This document shows positions 47,001-62,000 of a DNA stretch of 64,000 bases, piece after piece. A program made the translations under genes and the position numbers. The notes beneath the pieces were generated by a model that was not told where the DNA came from, searched no databases, and saw only the letters and a list, made by a program, of their open reading frames with translations. This DNA comes from Paragorgia papillata (Eukaryota > Cnidaria > Anthozoa > Scleralcyonacea > Coralliidae), in NCBI GenBank assembly GCA_035771165.1, contig JAWNZC010000347.1, forward strand, positions 2,764,501 to 2,828,500. Reading direction: 5' to 3'. Each line of letters opens with the position of its first letter. Position 1 is the first letter of the stretch.

Positions 47001-50000
47001 CGCCTAGCGGGCTTTCCAAATATATAAGTCTCGACGCCTGAGGCGTTAATCGATTTTATGACCTTATTTGGGCTGCCACGCCCACAGTTTTGGGTGTGAC
47101 GTCCCCAAACCTGCAAATTCGGGTAGCCCGCCTAGCGGGCTTTCCAAATATATAAGTCTCGACGCCTGAGGCGTTAATCGATTTTATGACCTTATTTGGG
47201 CTGCCACGCCCACAGTTTTTGGGTGTGACGTCCCCAAACCTGCAAATTCGGGTAGCCCGCCTAGCGGGCTTTCCAAATATATAAGTCTCGACGCCTGAGG
47301 CGTTAATCGATTTTATGACCTTATTTGGGCTGCCACGCCCACAGTTTTGGGTGTGACGTCCCCAAACCTGCAAATTCGGGTAGCCCGCCTAGCGGGCTTT
47401 CCAAATATATAAGTCTCGACGCCTGAGGCGTTAATCGATTTTATGACCTTATTTGGGCTGCCACGCCCACAGTTTTGGGTGTGACGTCCCCAAACCTGCA
47501 AATTCGGGTAGCCCGCCTAGCGGGCTTTCCAAATATATAAGTCTCGACGCCTGAGGCGTTAATCGATTTTATGACCTTATTTGGGCTGCCACGCCCACAG
47601 TTTTTGGGTGTGACGTCCCCAAACCTGCAAATTCGGGTAGCCCGCCTAGCGGGCTTTCCAAATATATAAGTCTCGACGCCTGAGGCGTTTAATCGATTTT
47701 TATGACCTTATTTGGGCTGCCACGCCCACAGTTTTGGGTGTGACGTCCCCAAACCTGCAAATTCGGGTAGCCCGCCTAGCGGGCTTTCCAAATATATAAG
47801 TCTCGACGCCTGAGGCGTTAATCGATTTTATGACCTTATTTGGGCTGCCACGCCCACAGTTTTGGGTGTGACGTCCCCAAACCTGCAAATTCGGGTAGCC
47901 CGCCTAGCGGGCTTTCCAAATATATAAGTCTCGACGCCTGAGGCGTTAATCGATTTTATGACCTTATTTGGGCTGCCACGCCCACAGTTTTGGGTGTGAC
48001 GTCCCCAAACCTGCAAATTCGGGTAGCCCGCCTAGCGGGCTTTCCAAATATATAAGTCTCGACGCCTGAGGCGTTAATCGATTTTATGACCTTATTTGGG
48101 CTGCCACGCCCACAGTTTTGGGTGTGACGTCCCCAAACCTGCAAATTCGGGTAGCCCGCCTAGCGGGCTTTCCAAATATATAAGTCTCGACGCCTGAGGC
48201 GTTAATCGATTTTATGACCTTATTTGGGCTGCCACGCCCACAGTTTTGGGTGTGACGTCCCCAAACCTGCAAATTCGGGTAGCCCGCCTAGCGGGCTTTC
48301 CAAATATATAAGTCTCGACGCCTGAGGCGTTTAATCGATTTTATGACCTTATTTGGGCTGCCACGCCCACAGTTTTGGGTGTGACGTCCCCAAACCTGCA
48401 AATTCGGGTAGCCCGCCTAGCGGGCTTTCCAAATATATAAGTCTCGACGCCTGAGGCGTTAATCGATTTTATGACCTTATTTGGGCTGCCACGCCCACAG
48501 TTTTGGGTGTGACGTCCCCAAACCTGCAAATTCGGGTAGCCCGCCTAGCGGGCTTTCCAAATATATAAGTCTCGACGCCTGAGGCGTTAATCGATTTTAT
48601 GACCTTATTTGGGCTGCCACGCCCACAGTTTTGGGTGTGACGTCCCCAAACCTGCAAATTCGGGTAGCCCGCCTAGCGGGCTTTCCAAATATATAAGTCT
48701 CGACGCCTGAGGCGTTAATCGATTTTATGACCTTATTTGGGCTGCCACGCCCACAGTTTTGGGTGTGACGTCCCCAAACCTGCAAATTCGGGTAGCCCGC
48801 CTAGCGGGCTTTCCAAATATATAAGTCTCGACGCCTGAGGCGTTAATCGATTTTATGACCTTATTTGGGCTGCCACGCCCACAGTTTTGGGTGTGACGTC
48901 CCCAAACCTGCAAATTCGGGTAGCCCGCCTAGCGGGCTTTCCAAATATATAAGTCTCGACGCCTGAGGCGTTAATCGATTTTATGACCTTATTTGGGCTG
49001 CCACGCCCACAGTTTTGGGTGTGACGTCCCCAAACCTGCAAATTCGGGTAGCCCGCCTAGCGGGCTTTCCAAATATATAAGTCTCGACGCCTGAGGCGTT
49101 TAATCGATTTTATGACCTTATTTGGGCTGCCACGCCCACAGTTTTGGGTGTGACGTCCCCAAACCTGCAAATTCGGGTAGCCCGCCTAGCGGGCTTTCCA
49201 AATATATAAGTCTCGACGCCTGAGGCGTTAATCGATTTTATGACCTTATTTGGGCTGCCACGCCCACAGTTTTGGGTGTGACGTCCCCAAACCTGCAAAT
49301 TCGGGTAGCCCGCCTAGCGGGCTTTCCAAATATATAAGTCTCGACGCCTGAGGCGTTAATCGATTTTATGACCTTATTTGGGCTGCCACGCCCACAGTTT
49401 TGGGTGTGACGTCCCCAAACCTGCAAATTCGGGTTAGCCCGCCTAGCGGGCTTTCCAAATATATAAGTCTCGACGCCTGAGGCGTTAATCGATTTTATGA
49501 CCTTATTTGGGCTGCCACGCCCACAGTTTTGGGTGTGACGTCCCCAAACCTGCAAATTCGGGTAGCCCGCCTAGCGGGCTTTCCAAATATATAAGTCTCG
49601 ACGCCTGAGGCGTTAATCGATTTTATGACCTTATTTGGGCTGCCACGCCCACAGTTTTGGGTGTGACGTCCCCAAACCTGCAAATTCGGGTAGCCCGCCT
49701 AGCGGGCTTTCCAAATATATAAGTCTCGACGCCTGAGGCGTTAATCGATTTTATGACCTTATTTGGGCTGCCACGCCCACAGTTTTGGGTGTGACGTCCC
49801 CAAACCTGCAAATTCGGGTAGCCCGCCTAGCGGGCTTTCCAAATATATAAGTCTCGACGCCTGAGGCGTTAATCGATTTTATGACCTTATTTGGGCTGCC
49901 ACGCCCACAGTTTTGGGTGTGACGTCCCCAAACCTGCAAATTCGGGTAGCCCGCCTAGCGGGCTTTCCAAATATATAAGTCTCGACGCCTGAGGCGTTTA

Positions 50001-53000
50001 ATCGATTTTATGACCTTATTTGGGCTGCCACGCCCACAGTTTTGGGTGTGACGTCCCCAAACCTGCAAATTCGGGTAGCCCGCCTAGCGGGCTTTCCAAA
50101 TATATAAGTCTCGACGCCTGAGGCGTTAATCGATTTTATGACCTTATTTGGGCTGCCACGCCCACAGTTTTGGGTGTGACGTCCCCAAACCTGCAAATTC
50201 GGGTAGCCCGCCTAGCGGGCTTTCCAAATATATAAGTCTCGACGCCTGAGGCGTTAATCGATTTTATGACCTTATTTGGGCTGCCACGCCCACAGTTTTG
50301 GGTGTGACGTCCCCAAACCTGCAAATTCGGGTAGCCCGCCTAGCGGGCTTTCCAAATATATAAGTCTCGACGCCTGAGGCGTTAATCGATTTTATGACCT
50401 TATTTGGGCTGCCACGCCCACAGTTTTGGGTGTGACGTCCCCAAACCTGCAAATTCGGGTAGCCCGCCTAGCGGGCTTTCCAAATATATAAGTCTCGACG
50501 CCTGAGGCGTTAATCGATTTTATGACCTTATTTGGGCTGCCACGCCCACAGTTTTGGGTGTGACGTCCCCAAACCTGCAAATTCGGGTAGCCCGCCTAGC
50601 GGGCTTTCCAAATATATAAGTCTCGACGCCTGAGGCGTTAATCGATTTTATGACCTTATTTGGGCTGCCACGCCCACAGTTTTGGGTGTGACGTCCCCAA
50701 ACCTGCAAATTCGGGTAGCCCGCCTAGCGGGCTTTCCAAATATATAAGTCTCGACGCCTGAGGCGTTAATCGATTTTATGACCTTATTTGGGCTGCCACG
50801 CCCACAGTTTTGGGTGTGACGTCCCCAAACCTGCAAATTCGGGTAGCCCGCCTAGCGGGCTTTCCAAATATATAAGTCTCGACGCCTGAGGCGTTAATCG
50901 ATTTTATGACCTTATTTGGGCTGCCACGCCCACAGTTTTGGGTGTGACGTCCCCAAACCTGCAAATTCGGGTAGCCCGCCTAGCGGGCTTTCCAAATATA
51001 TAAGTCTCGACGCCTGAGGCGTTAATCGATTTTATGACCTTATTTGGGCTGCCACGCCCACAGTTTTGGGTGTGACGTCCCCAAACCTGCAAATTCGGGT
51101 AGCCCGCCTAGCGGGCTTTCCAAATATATAAGTCTCGACGCCTGAGGCGTTAATCGATTTTATGACCTTATTTGGGCTGCCACGCCCACAGTTTTGGGTG
51201 TGACGTCCCCAAACCTGCAAATTCGGGTAGCCCGCCTAGCGGGCTTTCCAAATATATAAGTCTCGACGCCTGAGGCGTTAATCGATTTTATGACCTTATT
51301 TGGGCTGCCACGCCCACAGTTTTGGGTGTGACGTCCCCAAACCTGCAAATTCGGGTAGCCCGCCTAGCGGGCTTTCCAAATATATAAGTCTCGACGCCTG
51401 AGGCGTTAATCGATTTTATGACCTTATTTGGGCTGCCACGCCCACAGTTTTGGGTGTGACGTCCCCAAACCTGCAAATTCGGGTAGCCCGCCTAGCGGGC
51501 TTTCCAAATATATAAGTCTCGACGCCTGAGGCGTTTAATCGATTTTATGACCTTATTTGGGCTGCCACGCCCACAGTTTTGGGTGTGACGTCCCCAAACC
51601 TGCAAATTCGGGTAGCCCGCCTAGCGGGCTTTCCAAATATATAAGTCTCGACGCCTGAGGCGTTAATCGATTTTATGACCTTATTTGGGCTGCCACGCCC
51701 ACAGTTTTGGGTGTGACGTCCCCAAACCTGCAAATTCGGGTAGCCCGCCTAGCGGGCTTTCCAAATATATAAGTCTCGACGCCTGAGGCGTTAATCGATT
51801 TTATGACCTTATTTGGGCTGCCACGCCCACAGTTTTGGGTGTGACGTCCCCAAACCTGCAAATTCGGGTAGCCCGCCTAGCGGGCTTTCCAAATATATAA
51901 GTCTCGACGCCTGAGGCGTTAATCGATTTTATGACCTTATTTGGGCTGCCACGCCCACAGTTTTGGGTGTGACGTCCCCAAACCTGCAAATTCGGGTAGC
52001 CCGCCTAGCGGGCTTTCCAAATATATAAGTCTCGACGCCTGAGGCGTTAATCGATTTTATGACCTTATTTGGGCTGCCACGCCCACAGTTTTGGGTGTGA
52101 CGTCCCCAAACCTGCAAATTCGGGTAGCCCGCCTAGCGGGCTTTCCAAATATATAAGTCTCGACGCCTGAGGCGTTAATCGATTTTATGACCTTATTTGG
52201 GCTGCCACGCCCACAGTTTTGGGGTGTGACGTCCCCAAACCTGCAAATTCGGGTAGCCCGCCTAGCGGGCTTTCCAAATATATAAGTCTCGACGCCTGAG
52301 GCGTTAATCGATTTTATGACCTTATTTGGGCTGCCACGCCCACAGTTTTGGGTGTGACGTCCCCAAACCTGCAAATTCGGGTAGCCCGCCTAGCGGGCTT
52401 TCCAAATATATAAGTCTCGACGCCTGAGGCGTTAATCGATTTTATGACCTTATTTGGGCTGCCACGCCCACAGTTTTTGGGTGTGACGTCCCCAAACCTG
52501 CAAATTCGGGTAGCCCGCCTAGCGGGCTTTCCAAATATATAAGTCTCGACGCCTGAGGCGTTAATCGATTTTATGACCTTATTTGGGCTGCCACGCCCAC
52601 AGTTTTGGGTGTGACGTCCCCAAACCTGCAAATTCGGGTAGCCCGCCTAGCGGGCTTTCCAAATATATAAGTCTCTCGACGCCTGAGGCGTTAATCGATT
52701 TTATGACCTTATTTGGGCTGCCACGCCCACAGTTTTGGGTGTGACGTCCCCAAACCTGCAAATTCGGGTAGCCCGCCTAGCGGGCTTTCCAAATATATAA
52801 GTCTCGACGCCTGAGGCGTTAATCGATTTTATGACCTTATTTGGGCTGCCACGCCCACAGTTTTGGGTGTGACGTCCCCAAACCTGCAAATTCGGGTAGC
52901 CCGCCTAGCGGGCTTTCCAAATATATAAGTCTCGACGCCTGAGGCGTTAATCGATTTTATGACCTTATTTGGGCTGCCACGCCCACAGTTTTGGGTGTGA

Positions 53001-56000
53001 CGTCCCCAAACCTGCAAATTCGGGGTAGCCCGCCTAGCGGGCTTTCCAAATATATAAGTCTCGACGCCTGAGGCGTTAATCGATTTTATGACCTTATTTG
53101 GGCTGCCACGCCCACAGTTTTGGGTGTGACGTCCCCAAACCTGCAAATTCGGGTAGCCCGCCTAGCGGGCTTTCCAAATATATAAGTCTCGACGCCTGAG
53201 GCGTTAATCGATTTTATGACCTTATTTGGGCTGCCACGCCCACAGTTTTTGGGTGTGACGTCCCCAAACCTGCAAATTCGGGTAGCCCGCCTAGCGGGCT
53301 TTCCAAATATATAAGTCTCGACGCCTGAGGCGTTAATCGATTTTATGACCTTATTTGGGCTGCCACGCCCACAGTTTTGGGTGTGACGTCCCCAAACCTG
53401 CAAATTCGGGTAGCCCGCCTAGCGGGCTTTCCAAATATATAAGTCTCGACGCCTGAGGCGTTAATCGATTTTATGACCTTATTTGGGCTGCCACGCCCAC
53501 AGTTTTGGGTGTGACGTCCCCAAACCTGCAAATTCGGGTAGCCCGCCTAGCGGGCTTTCCAAATATATAAGTCTCGACGCCTGAGGCGTTAATCGATTTT
53601 ATGACCTTATTTGGGCTGCCACGCCCACAGTTTTGGGTGTGACGTCCCCAAACCTGCAAATTCGGGTAGCCCGCCTAGCGGGCTTTCCAAATATATAAGT
53701 CTCGACGCCTGAGGCGTTAATCGATTTTATGACCTTATTTGGGCTGCCACGCCCACAGTTTTGGGTGTGACGTCCCCAAACCTGCAAATTCGGGTAGCCC
53801 GCCTAGCGGGCTTTCCAAATATATAAGTCTCGACGCCTGAGGCGTTAATCGATTTTATGACCTTATTTGGGCTGCCACGCCCACAGTTTTGGGTGTGACG
53901 TCCCCAAACCTGCAAATTCGGGTAGCCCGCCTAGCGGGCTTTCCAAATATATAAGTCTCGACGCCTGAGGCGTTAATCGATTTTATGACCTTATTTGGGC
54001 TGCCACGCCCACAGTTTTGGGTGTGACGTCCCCAAACCTGCAAATTCGGGTAGCCCGCCTAGCGGGCTTTCCAAATATATAAGTCTCGACGCCTGAGGCG
54101 TTAATCGATTTTATGACCTTATTTGGGCTGCCACGCCCACAGTTTTGGGTGTGACGTCCCCAAACCTGCAAATTCGGGTAGCCCGCCTAGCGGGCTTTCC
54201 AAATATATAAGTCTCGACGCCTGAGGCGTTAATCGATTTTATGACCTTATTTGGGCTGCCACGCCCACAGTTTTGGGTGTGACGTCCCCAAACCTGCAAA
54301 TTCGGGTAGCCCGCCTAGCGGGCTTTCCAAATATATAAGTCTCGACGCCTGAGGCGTTAATCGATTTTATGACCTTATTTGGGCTGCCACGCCCACAGTT
54401 TTGGGTGTGACGTCCCCAAACCTGCAAATTCGGGTAGCCCGCCTAGCGGGCTTTCCAAATATATAAGTCTCGACGCCTGAGGCGTTAATCGATTTTATGA
54501 CCTTATTTGGGCTGCCACGCCCACAGTTTTGGGTGTGACGTCCCCAAACCTGCAAATTCGGGTAGCCCGCCTAGCGGGCTTTCCAAATATATAAGTCTCG
54601 ACGCCTGAGGCGTTAATCGATTTTATGACCTTATTTGGGCTGCCACGCCCACAGTTTTGGGTGTGACGTCCCCAAACCTGCAAATTCGGGTAGCCCGCCT
54701 AGCGGGCTTTCCAAATATATAAGTCTCGACGCCTGAGGCGTTAATCGATTTTATGACCTTATTTGGGCTGCCACGCCCACAGTTTTGGGTGTGACGTCCC
54801 CAAACCTGCAAATTCGGGTAGCCCGCCTAGCGGGCTTTCCAAATATATAAGTCTCGACGCCTGAGGCGTTAATCGATTTTATGACCTTATTTGGGCTGCC
54901 ACGCCCACAGTTTTGGGTGTGACGTCCCCAAACCTGCAAATTCGGGTAGCCCGCCTAGCGGGCTTTCCAAATATATAAGTCTCGACGCCTGAGGCGTTAA
55001 TCGATTTTATGACCTTATTTGGGCTGCCACGCCCACAGTTTTTGGGTGTGACGTCCCCAAACCTGCAAATTCGGGTAGCCCGCCTAGCGGGCTTTCCAAA
55101 TATATAAGTCTCGACGCCTGAGGCGTTAATCGATTTTATGACCTTATTTGGGCTGCCACGCCCACAGTTTTGGGTGTGACGTCCCCAAACCTGCAAATTC
55201 GGGTAGCCCGCCTAGCGGGCTTTCCAAATATATAAGTCTCGACGCCTGAGGCGTTTTAATCGATTTTATGACCTTATTTGGGCTGCCACGCCCACAGTTT
55301 TGGGTGTGACGTCCCCAAACCTGCAAATTCGGGTAGCCCGCCTAGCGGGCTTTCCAAATATATAAGTCTCGACGCCTGAGGCGTTAATCGATTTTATGAC
55401 CTTATTTGGGCTGCCACGCCCACAGTTTTGGGTGTGACGTCCCCAAACCTGCAAATTCGGGTTAGCCCGCCTAGCGGGCTTTCCAAATATATAAGTCTCG
55501 ACGCCTGAGGCGTTTAATCGATTTTATGACCTTATTTGGGCTGCCACGCCCACAGTTTTGGGTGTGACGTCCCCAAACCTGCAAATTCGGGTAGCCCGCC
55601 TAGCGGGCTTTCCAAATATATAAGTCTCGACGCCTGAGGCGTTAATCGATTTTATGACCTTATTTGGGCTGCCACGCCCACAGTTTTGGGTGTGACGTCC
55701 CCAAACCTGCAAATTCGGGTAGCCCGCCTAGCGGGCTTTCCAAATATATAAGTCTCGACGCCTGAGGCGTTAATCGATTTTATGACCTTATTTGGGCTGC
55801 CACGCCCACAGTTTTGGGTGTGACGTCCCCAAACCTGCAAATTCGGGTAGCCCGCCTAGCGGGCTTTCCAAATATATAAGTCTCGACGCCTGAGGCGTTA
55901 ATCGATTTTATGACCTTATTTGGGCTGCCACGCCCACAGTTTTGGGTGTGACGTCCCCAAACCTGCAAATTCGGGTAGCCCGCCTAGCGGGCTTTCCAAA

Positions 56001-59000
56001 TATATAAGTCTCGACGCCTGAGGCGTTAATCGATTTTATGACCTTATTTGGGCTGCCACGCCCACAGTTTTGGGTGTGACGTCCCCAAACCTGCAAATTC
56101 GGGTAGCCCGCCTAGCGGGCTTTCCAAATATATAAGTCTCGACGCCTGAGGCGTTAATCGATTTTATGACCTTATTTGGGCTGCCACGCCCACAGTTTTG
56201 GGTGTGACGTCCCCAAACCTGCAAATTCGGGTAGCCCGCCTAGCGGGCTTTCCAAATATATAAGTCTCGACGCCTGAGGCGTTAATCGATTTTATGACCT
56301 TATTTGGGCTGCCACGCCCACAGTTTTGGGTGTGACGTCCCCAAACCTGCAAATTCGGGTAGCCCGCCTAGCGGGCTTTCCAAATATATAAGTCTCGACG
56401 CCTGAGGCGTTAATCGATTTTATGACCTTATTTGGGCTGCCACGCCCACAGTTTTGGGTGTGACGTCCCCAAACCTGCAAATTCGGGTAGCCCGCCTAGC
56501 GGGCTTTCCAAATATATAAGTCTCGACGCCTGAGGCGTTTAATCGATTTTATGACCTTATTTGGGCTGCCACGCCCACAGTTTTGGGTGTGACGTCCCCA
56601 AACCTGCAAATTCGGGTAGCCCGCCTAGCGGGCTTTCCAAATATATAAGTCTCGACGCCTGAGGCGTTAATCGATTTTATGACCTTATTTGGGCTGCCAC
56701 GCCCACAGTTTTGGGTGTGACGTCCCCAAACCTGCAAATTCGGGTAGCCCGCCTAGCGGGCTTTCCAAATATATAAGTCTCGACGCCTGAGGCGTTAATC
56801 GATTTTATGACCTTATTTGGGCTGCCACGCCCACAGTTTTGGGTGTGACGTCCCCAAACCTGCAAATTCGGGTAGCCCGCCTAGCGGGCTTTCCAAATAT
56901 ATAAGTCTCGACGCCTGAGGCGTTAATCGATTTTATGACCTTATTTGGGCTGCCACGCCCACAGTTTTGGGTGTGACGTCCCCAAACCTGCAAATTCGGG
57001 TAGCCCGCCTAGCGGGCTTTCCAAATATATAAGTCTCGACGCCTGAGGCGTTAATCGATTTTATGACCTTATTTGGGCTGCCACGCCCACAGTTTTGGGT
57101 GTGACGTCCCCAAACCTGCAAATTCGGGTAGCCCGCCTAGCGGGCTTTCCAAATATATAAGTCTCGACGCCTGAGGCGTTAATCGATTTTATGACCTTAT
57201 TTGGGCTGCCACGCCCACAGTTTTGGGTGTGACGTCCCCAAACCTGCAAATTCGGGTAGCCCGCCTAGCGGGCTTTCCAAATATAAGTCTCGACGCCTGA
57301 GGCGTTAATCGATTTTATGACCTTATTTGGGCTGCCACGCCCACAGTTTTGGGTGTGACGTCCCCAAACCTGCAAATTCGGGTAGCCCGCCTAGCGGGCT
57401 TTCCAAATATATAAGTCTCGACGCCTGAGGCGTTAATCGATTTTATGACCTTATTTGGGCTGCCACGCCCACAGTTTTGGGTGTGACGTCCCCAAACCTG
57501 CAAATTCGGGTAGCCCGCCTAGCGGGCTTTCCAAATATATAAGTCTCGACGCCTGAGGCGTTAATCGATTTTATGACCTTATTTGGGCTGCCACGCCCAC
57601 AGTTTTGGGTGTGACGTCCCCAAACCTGCAAATTCGGGTAGCCCGCCTAGCGGGCTTTCCAAATATATAAGTCTCGACGCCTGAGGCGTTAATCGATTTT
57701 ATGACCTTATTTGGGCTGCCACGCCCACAGTTTTGGGTGTGACGTCCCCAAACCTGCAAATTCGGGTAGCCCGCCTAGCGGGCTTTCCAAATATATAAGT
57801 CTCGACGCCTGAGGCGTTAATCGATTTTATGACCTTATTTGGGCTGCCACGCCCACAGTTTTGGGTGTGACGTCCCCAAACCTGCAAATTCGGGTAGCCC
57901 GCCTAGCGGGCTTTCCAAAATATAAGTCTCGACGCCTGAGGCGTTAATCGATTTTATGACCTTATTTGGGCTGCCACGCCCACAGTTTTGGGTGTGACGT
58001 CCCCAAACCTGCAAATTCGGGTAGCCCGCCTAGCGGGCTTTCCAAATATATAAGTCTCGACGCCTGAGGCGTTAATCGATTTTATGACCTTATTTGGGCT
58101 GCCACGCCCACAGTTTTGGGTGTGACGTCCCCAAACCTGCAAATTCGGGTAGCCCGCCTAGCGGGCTTTCCAAATATATAAGTCTCGACGCCTGAGGCGT
58201 TAATCGATTTTATGACCTTATTTGGGCTGCCACGCCCACAGTTTTGGGTGTGACGTCCCCAAACCTGCAAATTCGGGTAGCCCGCCTAGCGGGCTTTCCA
58301 AATATATAAGTCTCGACGCCTGAGGCGTTAATCGATTTTATGACCTTATTTGGGCTGCCACGCCCACAGTTTTGGGTGTGACGTCCCCAAACCTGCAAAT
58401 TCGGGTAGCCCGCCTAGCGGGCTTTCCAAATATATAAGTCTCGACGCCTGAGGCGTTAATCGATTTTATGACCTTATTTGGGCTGCCACGCCCACAGTTT
58501 TGGGTGTGACGTCCCCAAACCTGCAAATTCGGGTAGCCCGCCTAGCGGGCTTTCCAAATATATAAGTCTCGACGCCTGAGGCGTTAATCGATTTTATGAC
58601 CTTATTTGGGCTGCCACGCCCACAGTTTTGGGTTGTGACGTCCCCAAACCTGCAAATTCGGGTAGCCCGCCTAGCGGGCTTTCCAAATATATAAGTCTCG
58701 ACGCCTGAGGCGTTAATCGATTTTATGACCTTATTTGGGCTGCCACGCCCACAGTTTTGGGTGTGACGTCCCCAAACCTGCAAATTCGGGTAGCCCGCCT
58801 AGCGGGCTTTCCAAATATATAAGTCTCGACGCCTGAGGCGTTTAATCGATTTTATGACCTTATTTGGGCTGCCACGCCCACAGTTTTGGGTGTGACGTCC
58901 CCAAACCTGCAAATTCGGGTAGCCCGCCTAGCGGGCTTTCCAAATATATAAGTCTCGACGCCTGAGGCGTTAATCGATTTTATGACCTTATTTGGGCTGC

Positions 59001-62000
59001 CACGCCCACAGTTTTGGGTGTGACGTCCCCAAACCTGCAAATTCGGGTAGCCCGCCTAGCGGGCTTTCCAAATATATAAGTCTCGACGCCTGAGGCGTTA
59101 ATCGATTTTATGACCTTATTTGGGCTGCCACGCCCACAGTTTTGGGTGTGACGTCCCCAAACCTGCAAATTCGGGTAGCCCGCCTAGCGGGCTTTCCAAA
59201 TATATAAGTCTCGACGCCTGAGGCGTTAATCGATTTTATGACCTTATTTGGGCTGCCACGCCCACAGTTTTGGGTGTGACGTCCCCAAAACCTGCAAATT
59301 CGGGTAGCCCGCCTAGCGGGCTTTCCAAATATATAAGTCTCGACGCCTGAGGCGTTAATCGATTTTATGACCTTATTTGGGCTGCCACGCCCACAGTTTT
59401 GGGTGTGACGTCCCCAAACCTGCAAATTCGGGTAGCCCGCCTAGCGGGCTTTCCAAATATATAAGTCTCGACGCCTGAGGCGTTAATCGATTTTATGACC
59501 TTATTTGGGCTGCCACGCCCACAGTTTTGGGTGTGACGTCCCCAAACCTGCAAATTCGGGTAGCCCGCCTAGCGGGCTTTCCAAATATATAAGTCTCGAC
59601 GCCTGAGGCGTTAATCGATTTTATGACCTTATTTGGGCTGCCACGCCCACAGTTTTGGGTGTGACGTCCCCAAACCTGCAAATTCGGGTAGCCCGCCTAG
59701 CGGGCTTTCCAAATATATAAGTCTCGACGCCTGAGGCGTTAATCGATTTTATGACCTTATTTGGGCTGCCACGCCCACAGTTTTGGGTGTGACGTCCCCA
59801 AACCTGCAAATTCGGGTAGCCCGCCTAGCGGGCTTTCCAAATATATAAGTCTCGACGCCTGAGGCGTTAATCGATTTTATGACCTTATTTGGGCTGCCAC
59901 GCCCACAGTTTTGGGTGTGACGTCCCCAAACCTGCAAATTCGGGTAGCCCGCCTAGCGGGCTTTCCAAATATATAAGTCTCGACGCCTGAGGCGTTAATC
60001 GATTTTATGACCTTATTTGGGCTGCCACGCCCACAGTTTTGGGTGTGACGTCCCCAAACCTGCAAATTCGGGTAGCCCGCCTAGCGGGCTTTCCAAATAT
60101 ATAAGTCTCGACGCCTGAGGCGTTAATCGATTTTATGACCTTATTTGGGCTGCCACGCCCACAGTTTTGGGTGTGACGTCCCCAAACCTGCAAATTCGGG
60201 TAGCCCGCCTAGCGGGCTTTCCAAATATATAAGTCTCGACGCCTGAGGCGTTAATCGATTTTATGACCTTATTTGGGCTGCCACGCCCACAGTTTTGGGT
60301 GTGACGTCCCCAAACCTGCAAATTCGGGTAGCCCGCCTAGCGGGCTTTCCAAATATATAAGTCTCGAACGCCTGAGGCGTTAATCGATTTTATGACCTTA
60401 TTTGGGCTGCCACGCCCACAGTTTTGGGTGTGACGTCCCCAAACCTGCAAATTCGGGTAGCCCGCCTAGCGGGCTTTCCAAATATATAAGTCTCGACGCC
60501 TGAGGCGTTAATCGATTTTATGACCTTATTTGGGCTGCCACGCCCACAGTTTTGGGTGTGACGTCCCCAAACCTGCAAATTCGGGTAGCCCGCCTAGCGG
60601 GCTTTCCAAATATATAAGTCTCGACGCCTGAGGCGTTAATCGATTTTATGACCTTATTTGGGCTGCCACGCCCACAGTTTTGGGTGTGACGTCCCCAAAC
60701 CTGCAAATTCGGGTAGCCCGCCTAGCGGGCTTTCCAAATATATAAGTCTCGACGCCTGAGGCGTTAATCGATTTTATGACCTTATTTGGGCTGCCACGCC
60801 CACAGTTTTGGGTGTGACGTCCCCAAACCTGCAAATTCGGGTAGCCCGCCTAGCGGGCTTTCCAAATATATAAGTCTCGACGCCTGAGGCGTTAATCGAT
60901 TTTATGACCTTATTTGGGCTGCCACGCCCACAGTTTTGGGTGTGACGTCCCCAAACCTGCAAATTCGGGTAGCCCGCCTAGCGGGCTTTCCAAATATATA
61001 AGTCTCGACGCCTGAGGCGTTAATCGATTTTATGACCTTATTTGGGCTGCCACGCCCACAGTTTTGGGTGTGACGTCCCCAAACCTGCAAATTCGGGTAG
61101 CCCGCCTAGCGGGCTTTCCAAATATATAAGTCTCGACGCCTGAGGCGTTAATCGATTTTATGACCTTATTTGGGCTGCCACGCCCACAGTTTTGGGTGTG
61201 ACGTCCCCAAACCTGCAAATTCGGGTAGCCCGCCTAGCGGGCTTTCCAAATATATAAGTCTCGACGCCTGAGGCGTTAATCGATTTTATGACCTTATTTG
61301 GGCTGCCACGCCCACAGTTTTGGGTGTGACGTCCCCAAACCTGCAAATTCGGGTAGCCCGCCTAGCGGGCTTTCCAAATATATAAGTCTCGACGCCTGAG
61401 GCGTTAATCGATTTTATGACCTTATTTGGGCTGCCACGCCCACAGTTTTGGGTGTGGACGTCCCCAAACCTGCAAATTCGGGTAGCCCGCCTAGCGGGCT
61501 TTCCAAATATATAAGTCTCGACGCCTGAGGCGTTAATCGATTTTATGACCTTATTTGGGCTGCCACGCCCACAGTTTTGGGTGTGACGTCCCCAAACCTG
61601 CAAATTCGGGTAGCCCGCCTAGCGGGCTTTCCAAATATATAAGTCTCGACGCCTGAGGCGTTAATCGATTTTATGACCTTATTTGGGCTGCCACGCCCAC
61701 AGTTTTGGGTGTGACGTCCCCAAACCTGCAAATTCGGGTAGCCCGCCTAGCGGGCTTTCCAAATATATAAGTCTCGACGCCTGAGGCGTTAATCGATTTT
61801 ATGACCTTATTTGGGCTGCCACGCCCACAGTTTTGGGTGTGACGTCCCCAAACCTGCAAATTCGGGTAGCCCGCCTAGCGGGCTTTCCAAATATATAAGT
61901 CTCGACGCCTGAGGCGTTAATCGATTTTATGACCTTATTTGGGCTGCCACGCCCACAGTTTTGGGTGTGACGTCCCCAAAACCTGCAAATTCGGGTAGCC